From Chromobotia macracanthus (lineage: Eukaryota > Chordata > Actinopteri > Cypriniformes > Botiidae): 64,000 nucleotides of DNA. The stretch covers positions 2,149,001-2,213,000 of the forward strand of contig JAZGTH010000009.1 of the NCBI GenBank assembly GCA_036877525.1. The letters are read 5' to 3'. Shown piece after piece: positions 23,053 to 34,900 of the stretch; positions within the stretch are counted from its first letter, which is position 1; every line of letters starts with the position of its first letter. Made by a program: the position numbers and the translations under genes. The notes under the pieces are model-generated. The model was given only the letters and a program-made list of their open reading frames with translations, was not told where the DNA came from and did not search any database.

Positions 23053-23058
23053 TTTATT
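23053..23058 (-). terminator. bricd5: bricd5 polyadenylation signal
   Basis: Reverse-strand AATAAA (TTTATT on plus) 280 bp beyond the bricd5 stop codon. Positional inference. Confidence 0.45.
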
Positions 23059-23337
23059 GTAGACCAGCAGTGTCTGCCATTACTCATCTGCATCAAGTTA
23101 CAGGAGAAACAAGCCAGAGTGAGTCTCTGAGCCAAGTTATGTTTAAACACCCCAGCAAAGTGGGGCTAAATACAAGAAAGGATGAAGATAAGGATTCGGC
23201 AGATAACATGACACAATGGTTCCGCCTTCTTTGCCAGGCTGGCATTAATTATGGCATTTGTTCAGCCTCTCCAGTTGCCCTCACTGATGTCAAAGCACTG
23301 GTTTCCTGGCGTGTGATGGGACACTGTGATTGGAATC

Positions 23338-25782
23338 TCACTCTGGCAAGTAGTAGAAACACACGGAAACACAAATGTTGCTGGGGAAGCAGATGTCAAT
23401 GCAGAAGTAAATAAGTCTTTGTTTTCCGGGACCTTCAGAAAGAAAAGAAACAGGTTCTTATTTCTATAAATGGCATAAACAGCCACATGTCCTTTTCTTT
23501 GTTCATGCAAGTCTACAAAAAGGTCAACTCCATGCAGGACTGGATTAAGTTTCTGTCACACTGTGTTCTTAAAACATCTTTGCTTGTTATACAGATCTTC
23601 TAGATAATCTCTCATCACAAAAATGAATTCTTGAAATGTTTTCAAACATACGTTTGGTAGTAAATATAGTTAATAATTTGCAAATGAACTTTTCAAAAGT
23701 TTCATTTTAAATGCATGTGAGCTTTGATACTCTTACCATCAGATCTTCTAGTCCAATAGACAGAAGCTTGTTGACAGAGGGACTGAAAGGGTTCTTGAAG
23801 GCTGGAAGAATCAACCCGACTGCTGGACATCACTCCCAAAAACTCAGTGTGTCTTTCAGTCTTATTTCCCACCAGCCAGTGCTGATGGACCTGTGAGAGT
23901 GATCATACATCTTACTGCACATTGATGTAGTGTAAATCACACTCTGATGGTGTGATACACACTGTATTGTTACTGTGTGAACACCTACAGAGCATAATTG
24001 TGTCTTGTGGGGTTTAAATGTTTCCTCTAGTACAAAGGAGTTTGTAATTACACCACTGTCTCTACTGAGAGATCAGACAGACCTTGTGCTTGAGTGAGCC
24101 TCTGACAACCAGCTGATGTCCCTCAATAACTGTTTGTGCATATAAATGTTGATCGGAAGCCACTGACTGCAATGCAGATTTTTCTGGTGATCGGACTGAG
24201 TTTTCAAACATTTCTAATGGCTTTAATCAAATCTTAACCTGGACCAGGATTTTAAGTGGTCTCTAACTGGACACTGATACTTATCGGTTAATCTGTGACA
24301 ACCTACCCATACTGTGGAGATCATAACCCACCACTGAATCACCTTGTTAAGTGCTGCGAGAAGCGTGTTCAGCACAGGTCTCTGCTCTGTTTGCGGAAGG
24401 GAAGTCTGTCTTTCCAGCAGTGACTTCTAAGAGAAGAAAGCCAACAGAGTGGCCATTGTGCACCTTGTGGTCCTGTCCTGTAACGCGATCCAGCTGAGCT
24501 GGATCAGATGGTCTGTGGAATTCGGACTCGGCAGAACTAAGCCATCCAGAGCTGGTGCGGTCCATTACTCCTTTTCTGGAGTCACGCAGGAGAAAGCAGC
24601 CAAAAAAGCTCTCTAATCTGTCTAAGAGCACCAGAGTGGTGTTGCGTTCAAGTGTCAGTCAATTTGATAACCACCTCTCTGCTGGCTTTTATGCATGTTT
24701 AGCACATAGGGTAAGTGTCTAGAAGCAGTAAAAGAGACGTTGTGCTTCTTCTGATAGACCATGATTCAGATCAAAACACAAATTTAAAGGGACAGCTCAC
24801 CAAAAAATGAAAAATCTGTCATCATGTACTCACCCTCAGGCTGGAACAGAAGACGAGATCTTAGAATATTGACTAAGACTGTCGATCTACGATCCTTATT
24901 TATTTTAATTGTATGAAAAAGTGTATCATCATTTCTCCTCTTGTTTTCCATACAAAACCCATACATCGTACAGGTTTAGAATGACATATAGGTGAATAAA
25001 TGATGACAGAATGTCAAGTTTTGAACTTTGTAGTTTGTGAATCATTATACTTTATGGAAGTATGTTAATGACATTTGTGTTGTAGCAGTCTTCTGAAATC
25101 TGAACTATAGTATATGCTAGTAAAATCTTAATTCCGCAAATCATTAAAAATGTGTTACCTGTTGCGCTGACATATTTAGTTGAGATTCCACATTCTCATA
25201 ATCCAAACTTTCCATCTGGCGAAGAAAGCAGCTGTCCTGGTTATCAGGTTTATAACAAACCAACCCCTGAAGAAGAGATACAAGAAATATAACTGAGCTT
25301 GGGAGGAAATGATTAATCCTTGGATTCCCATTACAGGTAAAAGAGCCTTACGTGTCTCATGTCAAAAATCACAGTGGAGGTGTGGTTGATGTGTGAAGTC
25401 ACAGAGTAGGTCACTACATTGTTGTGCTTGTCTATAAGTGTGGACTGATTGATGATGTTATCCGTGTGATCAGGAATTCTCACAACCTGCAGTGAAGACT
25501 GTATGGAAAAGATTCCAGAATTTCTGCATTTTTGGAGTGAACATCAAGCCATCACTGTCCAACATAACCTGCTAATATTTGTTAGTGTTCAGACTGAGAA
25601 ATCGTGGTGACATCGGGTCTTACTTGTGTCTTGTGCTGTAGCCCTAGATGTGCAGTCACACCAAGACTAATGACAACAATGAGCAGCGTGGCTCCAACAC
25701 TCCCCCAGATCACTCTGTGAGGAATTCTGAAAGATCTCCTGGGACCACAGGGCTGGGAAGCAGCAACAAAACTTCCAAGCAT
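23338..25782 (-). CDS. bricd5: bricd5 (BRICHOS domain-containing protein 5)
   Basis: Type II single-pass membrane protein of unknown function with a BRICHOS fold, the family of folding/chaperone-like domains seen in prosurfactant C and chondromodulin. Five exons in continuous phase: 25624-25782, 25352-25498, 25159-25266, 23737-23890, 23338-23432, giving 220 residues. A hydrophobic helix lies at about 27-48 (VIWGSVGATLLIVVISLGVT). The BRICHOS-like region contains NVVTYSVTSHINHTSTVIFD, GLVCYKPDNQDSCFLRQME, a linker, EFLGVMSSSRVDSSSLQEPF and SLCQQASVYWTRR. It ends ICFPSNICVSVCFYYLPE, nearly the same as the mammalian tail. The start ATG at 25780-25782 is the first in frame. An upstream open exon near 26012-26066 with a good donor does not join in phase, so extra N-terminal residues are possible. 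Lies between the mlst8 and pgp relics, as in the human MLST8-BRICD5-PGP order. Confidence 0.9.
24785..25030. mobile_element. Inverted-repeat fish repeat (GGGACAGCTCACC family) in bricd5 intron 3
   Basis: The left end TTTAAAGGGACAGCTCACCA is followed by an AAATGAAAAATCTGTCATCA motif. The right end has GAATAAATGATGACAGAATG. The two ends are diverged inverted repeats, the layout of a common fish non-autonomous DNA element. About 245 bp. Confidence 0.65.
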
Positions 25783-26069
25783 GAAATCATCTCACACACA
25801 CACATTTAGGGCAATGTCACTTCTAACAAGTTTCACAGTTTGCACATATAATAGCCATATAAAAGCCACAGTGCAAATGTAGGGTCATTTTTCAGAGATA
25901 ATGTTGTTTGTGTTTTTTTTATTTGAAGAAGATGTTTGTGCTACACTGAAGTATATTTACTGCTAATGCAAACAGCAATACATCAGAATTAAATGAAACA
26001 AATCAAATCTTACCATGCAGAGTGGGTCCTCCAAACTAGCTTCTGAATGCTTCCAGCACCTCCCCATTC

Positions 26070-27020
26070 TGGTCTTTTTTTTTTGCTTCTCCTCAGTACC
26101 AGTCTAGTTCTTTACTGCATTAAGCAATGTTCATTACTAAGACTGACTGAGAGGCTGTGCTGTAGCTCTCCAACTATCTGTCATCCACTGCTCCCCACCT
26201 CTTGCCTCACACCAGGTAGTCCAACCCACTGGCTGGCTACCCCTTACCAGACAATAGACAAAGGGGACAGGTAGAACTGTGCTGTGAATGGGGCTTATCG
26301 CCACACACGGCCAGTTTTTAAGGCATCGCCTGGCCCTGCTCTAAGGCTGCTGACTGACCAAGATGACTTTAAGAACTGGTAATGATGGTAACAAAAAAGC
26401 CCAGTGTTCAGCATGAAAAGTTCATTCATTTATTTAAATGCTTGTTTATTTCAACTGATGGTGATTGATGGGGTGGAATTACAGGCTGGAAAGTGCAAAA
26501 TATAATTGCAAATATTCACACTTATTTTTATTAAGCCAAGTAAAACAGCAAGACACCACAGAACAAGATCTTCTGATAAATAAATGGTACACCAGAGGAA
26601 AGTCTGTGTTCTTCTAGTACTCGCATGTCACTGCTCACACAACACTTTTTATATTTGTATTATAATGTGTTATATTAATATTACACCGTGGTCTAAGCAC
26701 ACGTGGATTGTATGTGATGTTGCTCAGTGTTTCGAGGAAATGGGTATTCTGACCACAAACGCAACAAATTAGACAACATTAAGAAAACAACATACTGCCT
26801 TCATATTACCTTAAAAATAGAAATGTTACCATGGGATATTCCAAGAGGTAGATCTGTTCCAAAAGAGACCCTGACAACATAATACAGTCTCATGATGAGA
26901 CAAAAATACTTAGAATTTACATAGAAACTTAAAATTTTCAATACTGACATACAGTAAATAACGTAATGTTAATGTTGCTCCATGCAGACGCCCTTTAAAT
27001 ATTCTCCAATAAGTTGCTAA
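26070..27020. other. Spacer between bricd5 and the pgp relic
   Basis: About 950 bp. No exon or recognisable repeat family seen. The right part holds the former pgp 3' flank. A short region at 26012-26066 next to it could be a 5' exon of bricd5 (good GTAAGA donor on the minus strand), but this is unproven. Confidence 0.4.
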
Positions 27021-27023
27021 AGC

Positions 27024-27580
27024 TCAAGTAAACACTATCTGCAGAATATCTGCAATGCTGTCTATACAGCAGTCAGGCACCATTCTCTGATGATGAGGGC
27101 AGAGCGGCTCCTCCGATTCGCCTCTGCATCCGCAACAGAAGAAACTCCAGTGAGGGTGAGCAGAGTCTTCAGGCCACAGTTTGAGCCCAGCATAAGGTCA
27201 GTATCCAGACCTGGCAGGGTCCAAGCCAAACTGGCCGGCCACACAGTCAAACATGAAGCTGCTGGGGTTGCCCACCACTTGAGCCTGGCACTGTGCAGCG
27301 GTCTGCACCGCCTTCAGGAGGCATCCTGTTCCTGCAGTGGAGGAGGACAGAAGACAAGGTCGTTGTGAGAGAACATCTACAATAACACACTTCTGTCTGG
27401 ATAACATGCTGGTGATCATGTGTCCTATTTGCTTACCCGGGACCGCTTTGCCACCCTCCAGGGGCAGCCTCCTGTCTGCTAGTGCCCACGAACCGACAGT
27501 CGGGGTCACACAGGTACTGCAGGGCTCGGCTGAGCTTCATGTAACCCGACCAGAACCGCTCGGACACGGGTTGGACTGAA
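27024..27580 (-). pseudogene. pgp: pgp (phosphoglycolate/glycerol-3-phosphate phosphatase) pseudogene
   Basis: Minus-strand remnants of a HAD-superfamily phosphatase: RVRAVLVG, YMKLSRALQYLCDPDCRFVG, DRRLPLEGGKAVPG, then after an intron GTGCLLKAVQTAAQ, SSFMFDCVAGQFGLDPAR, LMLGSNCGLKTLLTLTGVSS, MVPDCCIDSIADIL. The old intron borders (27437 donor, 27331 acceptor) are still GT..AG. Lesions seen: loss of the segment between VLVGF and YMKLS with a frame change; a frameshift after CRFVGT; deletion of about 20 bases after DPAR, which removes the conserved MVGDR acidic motif; and a further frame change before MVPD. The N-terminal half with the nucleophile DxD was not found. Not able to encode an active enzyme. 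Confidence 0.87.
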
Positions 27581-27741
27581 GTTATTCTCGTCCTTCTGAA
27601 ACAACATCTGAGCTTTTGTTGATGTTTGTTCAGGTGAGCAGACCGCGATCCTCTCACGCCGAATGATACGGAGCTGCGGCAACCGAGCGTTTTATATCAC
27701 TGCGTCACTTCCGCACCGGCTTAAAGGGCCAGTAACCGCAA

Positions 27742-27749
27742 TGACGTCA
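27742..27749. promoter_or_regulatory. Full palindromic CRE (TGACGTCA)
   Basis: Perfect TGACGTCA in a CpG-containing stretch just upstream of the pgp relic. Possibly a leftover of the pgp promoter. Function unproven. Confidence 0.3.
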
Positions 27750-27797
27750 GCAATCACGGAAGTTGTTACGCGGATATTTTCGCACACCGAACCTCAT

Positions 27798-28100
27798 TTA
27801 AAACTGCAATCCGGAGGTTTTTGGGGTTAAAAATGAACTAAATTCAGTCATTAAGCAAGTAAATAACAGATCGGTGTTCAACATATAATAAATGTTCAAC
27901 ATATAATAATGTAACGTTTATAATAATGGTTTGTAATTTAAACTGTCGGGTCTGATTTCCCGGGAAATATCAATTTAATGAAAATATCATTGAGTGACAG
28001 CCTTCACCATACATAAAAAAAGCAGGAGAAATAGCCTGTACTTTCCTGTTTCAAACGGAGATGGCGATAGAGAGGCAAAAATTATGGATTGCAGCTTTAA
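27798..28100. mobile_element. Small inverted-repeat DNA element, family 1, copy B
   Basis: Left end TTTAAAACTGCAATCCGGAG, right end TTATGGATTGCAGCTTTAA, inverted repeats. The interior shares AACAGATCGGTGTTCA and GGAGATGGCGATAGAGAGGC with other copies. About 300 bp, non-coding, between the pgp relic and the zdhhc4 3' end. Confidence 0.8.
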
Positions 28101-28174
28101 ATACTAGAATAATGTATAAAATGGTTAAAAAGATGCCAATATAGTACGTTAAACATTGTAAAACTGAGAAAATA

Positions 28175-28180
28175 TTTATT
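28175..28180 (-). terminator. zdhhc4: zdhhc4 polyadenylation signal
   Basis: Reverse-strand AATAAA (TTTATT on plus) 75 bp beyond the zdhhc4 stop codon. Confidence 0.6.
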
Positions 28181-28254
28181 TAAAAAATCCCATTTCCCAA
28201 AATAAAAATACAGAGTGGAACACCAATATACAGTTTGAGAACGACACACTTTGA

Positions 28255-30027
28255 TTAATTGTCTTTTTTGATAATGGGACATAAAGGCCAAAAGATTTCC
28301 CCAAGATTTTTGAGGATTCCCTTGTGATAGAAACCTCTAAATGGATTGTATGATGTTCGGCAGTTGTGTCCACCAGAGTGAGAATAGCAATGCTGACAGC
28401 TGTGGCCTCTTCCTTTAAACCACTCATTGGAGGTTTGATTTACCAAAGCCAGATACATATGGAACATGGAATAACCCGCCAAAAGGAAAAAGACAAATAC
28501 CAGGAAGCCCAGCATGAACACAATCCTTGGGAAGGTCAGAAAGAGATGCTGTACAAAAAGGCAAAAAGGTATGTTACAGAATTTGGGAAAAACAATGTAT
28601 TGCAGTCAAATTATTTTTATTATAAAGAATATTTCTGTGGTGAGTTACCTGAATGATAAAAAGTGGTCCAGCAAGTTGTTGCTGACCTTGCTCATCAATG
28701 TAGTGAGCATGAAGGAGTCCAGTTCTCACAACAGCTCGGAGCAACATGTCTGCTGTCAGGACCGCAACATCACCTGCCATGGCACATACGCTCAGGAGGT
28801 ACAGCAGGAAGTACCTGGTGTTCAGAGCCCCTATGCAGTTATTTACCCAGACGCAGTGGTGGTCGAACCTCAGGACGCAACGGTTACAAACTCCTGTACA
28901 ATACAGGGCAATCCTAAATGAGTTTTTGTGAGCTATCAATCAGGGGATGTGCTGCTAGGGATTGGAGTTAACTACTACACAATCAGGAGTACTAAAATAA
29001 TCTGACCAGAAAGTCTTTATCTGATGTTTAAATGAAGGATTAACAAATACATACTGCAGTGTTTGGAACGAGCAGGTTTCACCAGGTCGCAGCTTGAACA
29101 CCTGATTCCCTTCTGGAACAGTTTTTCATCATACTGGTACACCTTCAGCTGTGCAGTATGGTTTTCCTTCGTCAGTGTGCCTTGAGAAGGAAACTAAAAT
29201 TGAAAGACCTGATGGGATGTTGTTTATGAGCAAGAAAACAAGATCATCAAACATGTGCTTACCTGGATCTCTCCTACAACACAGGTAGAACAGACAGGAC
29301 TTCAGTGCGAGGAGGACGTAAGGAACACACAAGCTGAACACACTCATGCCCATGTCCAAACAGAAGCCAAAAACCTCATAGGAGAACTCTGCATACACAG
29401 CAGCTTCAAGTAACAGATGGACGTAAAGGAAGAAGCTGTTCCTGATGTGAGAGGAATGAATACAGAAGGTTAGAAGAAATGTACTTTTCTAAACGTACAG
29501 TTTCGTGATGCTTCTAAAGAAAAACCTTGTGCTGTTGTATTAGTTTCCCAAACCCATTTACCAACAAATCACTGTATTATACAAGCTGAAAATAATTCAT
29601 CATGAAATAAGATGCTGAAAATAAAGACACACCTATTATCACATTCAAGTATGTTAAATGCGATATTAAATTCATGTTTAGCATACATAAACATTTTACA
29701 GACTGTTTGGTGTTGACAGCATTGTGATCACAGTTGTTATAAAAATGGCTTGCCTCTGATGAAACAGTGTGTGCATTGCCCTATAGCAGATGCTTTGCAG
29801 ACGCTGAGGGATCCATGGAGAGACAACCTTGAGGACAAGACATATTGATTACATTTATAAACCTTCACTTCTTGGGTTTGCACGATGAACTCAAAGGCTC
29901 GTACCCCGGTGACCGTGTCCATCAGCCGGCCGAGAGGAGAGTGCTGCTGGCCCGAATACTTACAAACCAGAGCGATGCAGGCGAGCACCACCGCCACATA
30001 TATCCCGAACAGAGTGAGGAAGTCCAT
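28255..30027 (-). CDS. zdhhc4: zdhhc4 (DHHC palmitoyltransferase 4)
   Basis: Multi-pass membrane S-acyltransferase that attaches palmitate to cysteines of target proteins. Six exons in continuous phase: 29905-30027, 29754-29827, 29263-29441, 29055-29180, 28649-28893, 28255-28548, giving 346 residues, as in mammals (344). It begins MDFLTLFGIYVAVVLACIAL, a first membrane helix. A second helix pair lies near 85-125 (SVFSLCVPYVLLALKSCLFY). The cysteine-rich domain runs about 147-190: IRCSSCDLVKPARSKHC, CNRCVLRFDHHCVWVNNCIG, with the catalytic DHHC intact. Later helices include YFLLYLLSVCAMAG and FMLGFLVFVFFLLAGYSMFH. The TTxE-like motif is NQTSNEW. The donor of exon 2 is GC (CAGAG|GCAAGC) rather than GT; all others are GT. 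No lesion. Confidence 0.95.
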
Positions 30028-31971
30028 TAGCCTCTACCTGTATTATTGATATTAAATTATATATTACAAATGATTGATTGATTGATTGATTTTTAACCAC
30101 CTGGACATCATCCTCTAACGCTTCGTGTGCAGGAAGCGACGGATGATGAGAGACGAACTGAACCCGGAACTGACCGGAGCTCTGCTGTCAAAATAAAAGT
30201 CATCGCAGGCATTTCTATGCAGATTAAATTAAATTAAATTAAAATGCGCATATTTTTAATTTAAAATGTATAATTTGATGTATATTAATACATGATTGTT
30301 CTTGAGTCAAACTATATACAATATTGGTCGGTCACCATGCCACACTTTTGGCTACAGGTCAAGTCAGGTACAGGTCAATTTTTCATTTAATTTAATATTT
30401 GCTACAGCATCCCTCAACTGAAAACAATTATACGCTAAACATCTACCAGAAATATAATAATGATATAAAAAACATTTCCTTTTAACAGTGGCTTATTAAA
30501 GTTATCATGTCACAGAGCTGCCCCGACCACAATGACGTCTCAAAAGGAAAGATTTAACACAAAAGCCCCTCCAGAAAAGTCTGCTGTGCAAATATACTGT
30601 TATTTAAGATATGTGTCCATTTATAAATCCATGTTATGAATATATCATATGGATATGAGGACAGTATTCTAGATGTTTAAAGGTAGGTTTTGTTTTTAAA
30701 ATGTTTTCCTTTTAATATAAATGATATAACACAGGTCTGATCTAGCACAAATAACTGTTGTGGGATGATTTGGTTTCAGTCACCCTCCGTCCCATTGATT
30801 TTAGCTGTGGTGCAGAATACAGATCCGGTTACAAACAGCAAGTTTCAGTCAATGTCACCCATGTAATAAGCTTATGATGTACTGTGTGTGTACTGTGTGT
30901 ACGTTTCTATCGGTCTCATTCTTCTACAGTCTACAGCATTATACAGAACAAAACATTTACTTGGACATTTCAAAAGAAAACGATGAAGAGAATAGTTTTT
31001 ACTGTCAGATGAATGTTTCTCATTTCTAAACTTGTTTTACTGCAGTAAAATTAAAAATATTTAAAAATACTCAATATGCATTCAATTCGATGATTAGTCC
31101 ACATACACAATCACTTCTCTGTTGTCTGTATTGGTAAGCTGAGATGTTGATTAGGAAACAGTGTGGATTTACAAGCATTAGCACTAAATAATTGACTTGA
31201 GTCCTGTAAAACTCGCCTCTGCTTCGGCCCTTTACATACTATTTGTATTGATGTAACCGTGAAACTGTGGAAGCACCACTGTATGTGTTTTCCCTGCAGC
31301 ATGTTGAGTTTCTGGCTGGGTCAATGCCTAAAAAGCCATCTGGAAGACCCCGCTCGCACCCAGGCTGCCTGTCAACTCCTCAGGAACTCAATCCTTCCTC
31401 CTGTATTTCTGTATCCCCAGATACATGACAGCTTGTGTCCCTGCCATGGGCTCGAGACATCTTGAGATGCAGCGTTAAATCTGCATGATCCAGATCAAAA
31501 GCTTTAACAGTCATGCTTCAGTTCAAAGCGGTGTGACTGCGCTCTCCAGTGCATTCAGATGTTCTCATTATCCATTATCCTGCTGTCGGATCCCTGAGCT
31601 GATGTTGGGCTATTTTCATCCTTTGGAGAGGCAGTTAGAAGAGAAAGCATAGGAAGAGGGTATTTATAGAGAAACGGGGCCTCACTTTACCCTTTTAGGA
31701 AAGAACATTATTACGGATCTGTGCTAGGTGTCCCAGTTTCTTGATTTGAGCTCTGCAGGCAGAACTATCGAGTCCAGTCAGAGACGAGAAGACTCTGGCA
31801 CTGCCCTCACTGGCACTCTTTTTCAGGTGGCAATGTTCTGTGAATGCCACAGGACATTTTAAAGGCGGTTCTCCTGATATGATGAGGCGCAGCTGGAGGA
31901 TCTTAAACTAACACCAATGCGGATATTTTGTCCCTGCGTGTCATAATATTTGACACTTGAATTACAACGAA
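30028..31971 (+). other. Divergent promoter spacer between zdhhc4 and grid2ip
   Basis: About 1.9 kb between two genes transcribed away from each other, so it should hold both promoters. Short ATTG and TAAAT/AATTA runs are seen at 30072-30092 and 30218-30240. No coding exon recognised. The last ~150 bp before 31972 would be grid2ip 5' UTR. Confidence 0.5.
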
Positions 31972-34900
31972 ATGAAGAAATTTCTGCTGAATAAGAAAGG
32001 GAAATACTCCTTGCGGCAGAACAAGCCGGGCCCTCGCAATCCACCCAAAGATTTTTGTAAGTGACGTTGATTTTGCTTCATGCGACGTGTTTAGAAGGTG
32101 CTAGCAACCAATACTCGTGTGTTAATAGGATAAATGGACAGATAATGTTAATACTGCACATTTAAAGTCTGTTTGGATGTGTGTGTTGATGAATGACCTT
32201 CTGTTAATCTACAGGCCCGTAATTACAATAAGTTGCCAGACTTTTAGTTGTGAATGTGAATCAGCAGCAGGTATTTAGATGCAACAATGTACTGCATTTA
32301 CTGTATGTGTTCTTTTGTTATACTGCTGAGTTCCTGAACATCTGCACTCAGGTATCAGATGGGTTGTGAGCCTCTGTTGTTTTTAATGAGGTCAATGATA
32401 CGGGAGGTTTAATGTGTCTGCTGACATTTAGTGACGGCTACACGACTCTCTGTGAGACAGCACAGCTTTGTCTTCTTACAACAGTCAGAAATTCACAGAG
32501 ATTGAAGTTTAGTTGAGTGTGTCAAGGAGCAACGGAGAAGTATGTGAGGTCTAGTTGTGCAGTATTCAGAACTGGATTGTATGGACCATCCCAGCTAACA
32601 ATTGTAGGTTGTAAGAACATTTCCCTTAACAAAAATGTAATTTTGAATGTTCTAGAAACATCCAGCTTGGTCATAAGGACATTTTTAATTCTTTTAACTA
32701 ATTCTTAACTGTTTAATTTTTTAACATTTTTAAATTGTTCCACTAACAATTTAAGAATTACCATTTTGATATATATGATATATCAACATTAAAAAACGTA
32801 TTGATGTTACTGCAAGAATGCTTTTTGGTAACATTCTGAGAATTTTCCCTGTTAAGCTGGGATGATGGAGGAAAACATCATTTCCCAGCATGCTTTGAGG
32901 TTTCAAAATGGAGCCCAACATATGAAGCAGGCCTACCTGATGGCTAATCATGAAATAAATGATTTGTTCTTTATTATTTCATTGCTGTGTTGGACTAATG
33001 AACATCTTCTGTTGGGTGAATTTCTTTTAATTCCCAGATAGTAAATTCCTCTTTCTTTCATTCTAATTGAAATTTTAATTCAACTTCCTGGTGGGTGTTG
33101 ATTTAAATTTGAATAGAATTTAAAAAATGAATAGAAAGGGAGCCAGATCTTAAATTCTGTGTTTTGTTGTACTGTATTTTGGATATGGTTCAGGTGTGCA
33201 TGTCTACAGTTTGAACACAATGTGATATGATCGTTTTGATGTGTATAATTAGGTCTTGTTTCCACCAGGGTGATCAAACATTTAGGCAAAACCAAATTGC
33301 CTGGTAGAACTCACATAACCATGACATGAAGGCTGCTGTAGCTCTTTCCCCCCATCTTTCTCACAGTCCTCACCATGCCAGCATCCAACCAGGGCTGGCC
33401 AGAGGAGTTTGGATTTCGGATAGGAGGAAATGGACCCAGCTACATCCTTACTGTGGAGGAGGGAAGCAGTGCTCACCTGTCTGGACTTCAACCTGGAGAC
33501 CAGCTCTTGGAGATCGAAGGCCAGAATGTCTCCAGCCTAAGTGCTCAAGACGTAATTTCCCTAGCCCAGTCGCAAAGAAACATCCCGCCCAGTATCGGAG
33601 TAGTTTCTCGCATTGAACAGGTAAGAATTACATTTATATGTCTATGTTTTATTTCTGTCTGTAAGCACATCTGTTTCATTTCACTGTCTGCAGATGGACA
33701 TTATTCCAGGCCCTGACGGTCGGTTGGGGTTCACTATAGTAGGAGACTGCCCCCTGCTGGTGCAGGATTGCTCCCCCTGCTCCCCAGCTGGTCGGAGTGG
33801 TCTCAGGGCTGGAGATTATGTCATGGAGGTCAACGGGATCCCCGTGAAGCTACATGAGATGGCTGCAGCTTTGATCAAGGCCTCTCATGGTCGGACGCTG
33901 CGTCTCGGGGTGTTGTGCATGGGTAACCGTGAAAAATGCAGCAGTGACAGCCTGGAGGATCTTCAGACAGGCACTGACGACATGCGCCAGGATCGCAAAC
34001 ACAAAGCTGTGGAGTTCAACAGAAGGGTGAGGTCATCTGACAGGAAGTGATCTCATAGAGTAACAGCGACTTTGAGGGGTCAAAGCTCAGGAGATGTAAT
34101 GGTGGTTATGATGTATTCAGATATCAACAATATCTCAGATGGATCAGGAAAATGAAACAAAAATAGACTGTATATCAGCTAGTAAGAATATATATAATGT
34201 ACTATATAATGATATATAGTACTCTATAATATAGAGTACTATATAATGAATGTGGATAGTGTAGCTGAGATCAATTCAAAAATCAAATCTAATTTTATAT
34301 ATAAAGCATTTTAAAAACACAAGAGTGTACCAAAGTGCTGTACAGTTTGGAAAGTATACAATATGAAGAATAGAACAATAAATCAATTAAATACATAAAT
34401 ATAGATACATATACCTTTATTGTTTAATAGTTGACCAGATCATTTTGTCATAAAAGAAAGTGATGAGACATTAATTTCATTGTGTTCTAGGAGAAACATT
34501 ATTAATGGTTATTATTAAAAAGACAGTGTTTCCTATGGGTGATTGTGAATTCTGAATGTGTTTTGATAAATATCTCGAGAGGTACAACATCATCTGAACA
34601 GCCATCTTTCTCATGTTTAGGTGGAGGAAGTTTTAAGGAACGAGTCAGAGGTGAAGGAGAAACTGTTCGCTGTGTTGAAGCAGTTTGCTGCTGAGAGGAA
34701 AGTGGACTGGCTTGCTTCTGTTCTTCTTGACATCTTGACAACCGAAGAGCAGCAACAGCTCATCTCAAGCATCAGGTAGCCATGGCAACAGGGCTCATTA
34801 ATTTTTAACCTTCATCTCTGACCCAGATGTCTTTATCTCCTGTATTTAGCCTTGCAGGACAGCTTAAAGGCCACCAGAGGGCATCACAATTTTGTGTACA

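Noticed and set aside
24347..24631. 94-codon minus-strand open frame between bricd5 exons 3 and 4
   Set aside because: Does not resemble the BRICHOS protein, and exon 3 joins exon 4 in phase without it.
26012..26066. Possible extra first exon of bricd5 (MGRCWKHSEASLEDPLCM, donor GTAAGA)
   Set aside because: It does not join the next exon in phase with any clear acceptor, so it was left out of the coding model. It may be 5' UTR.
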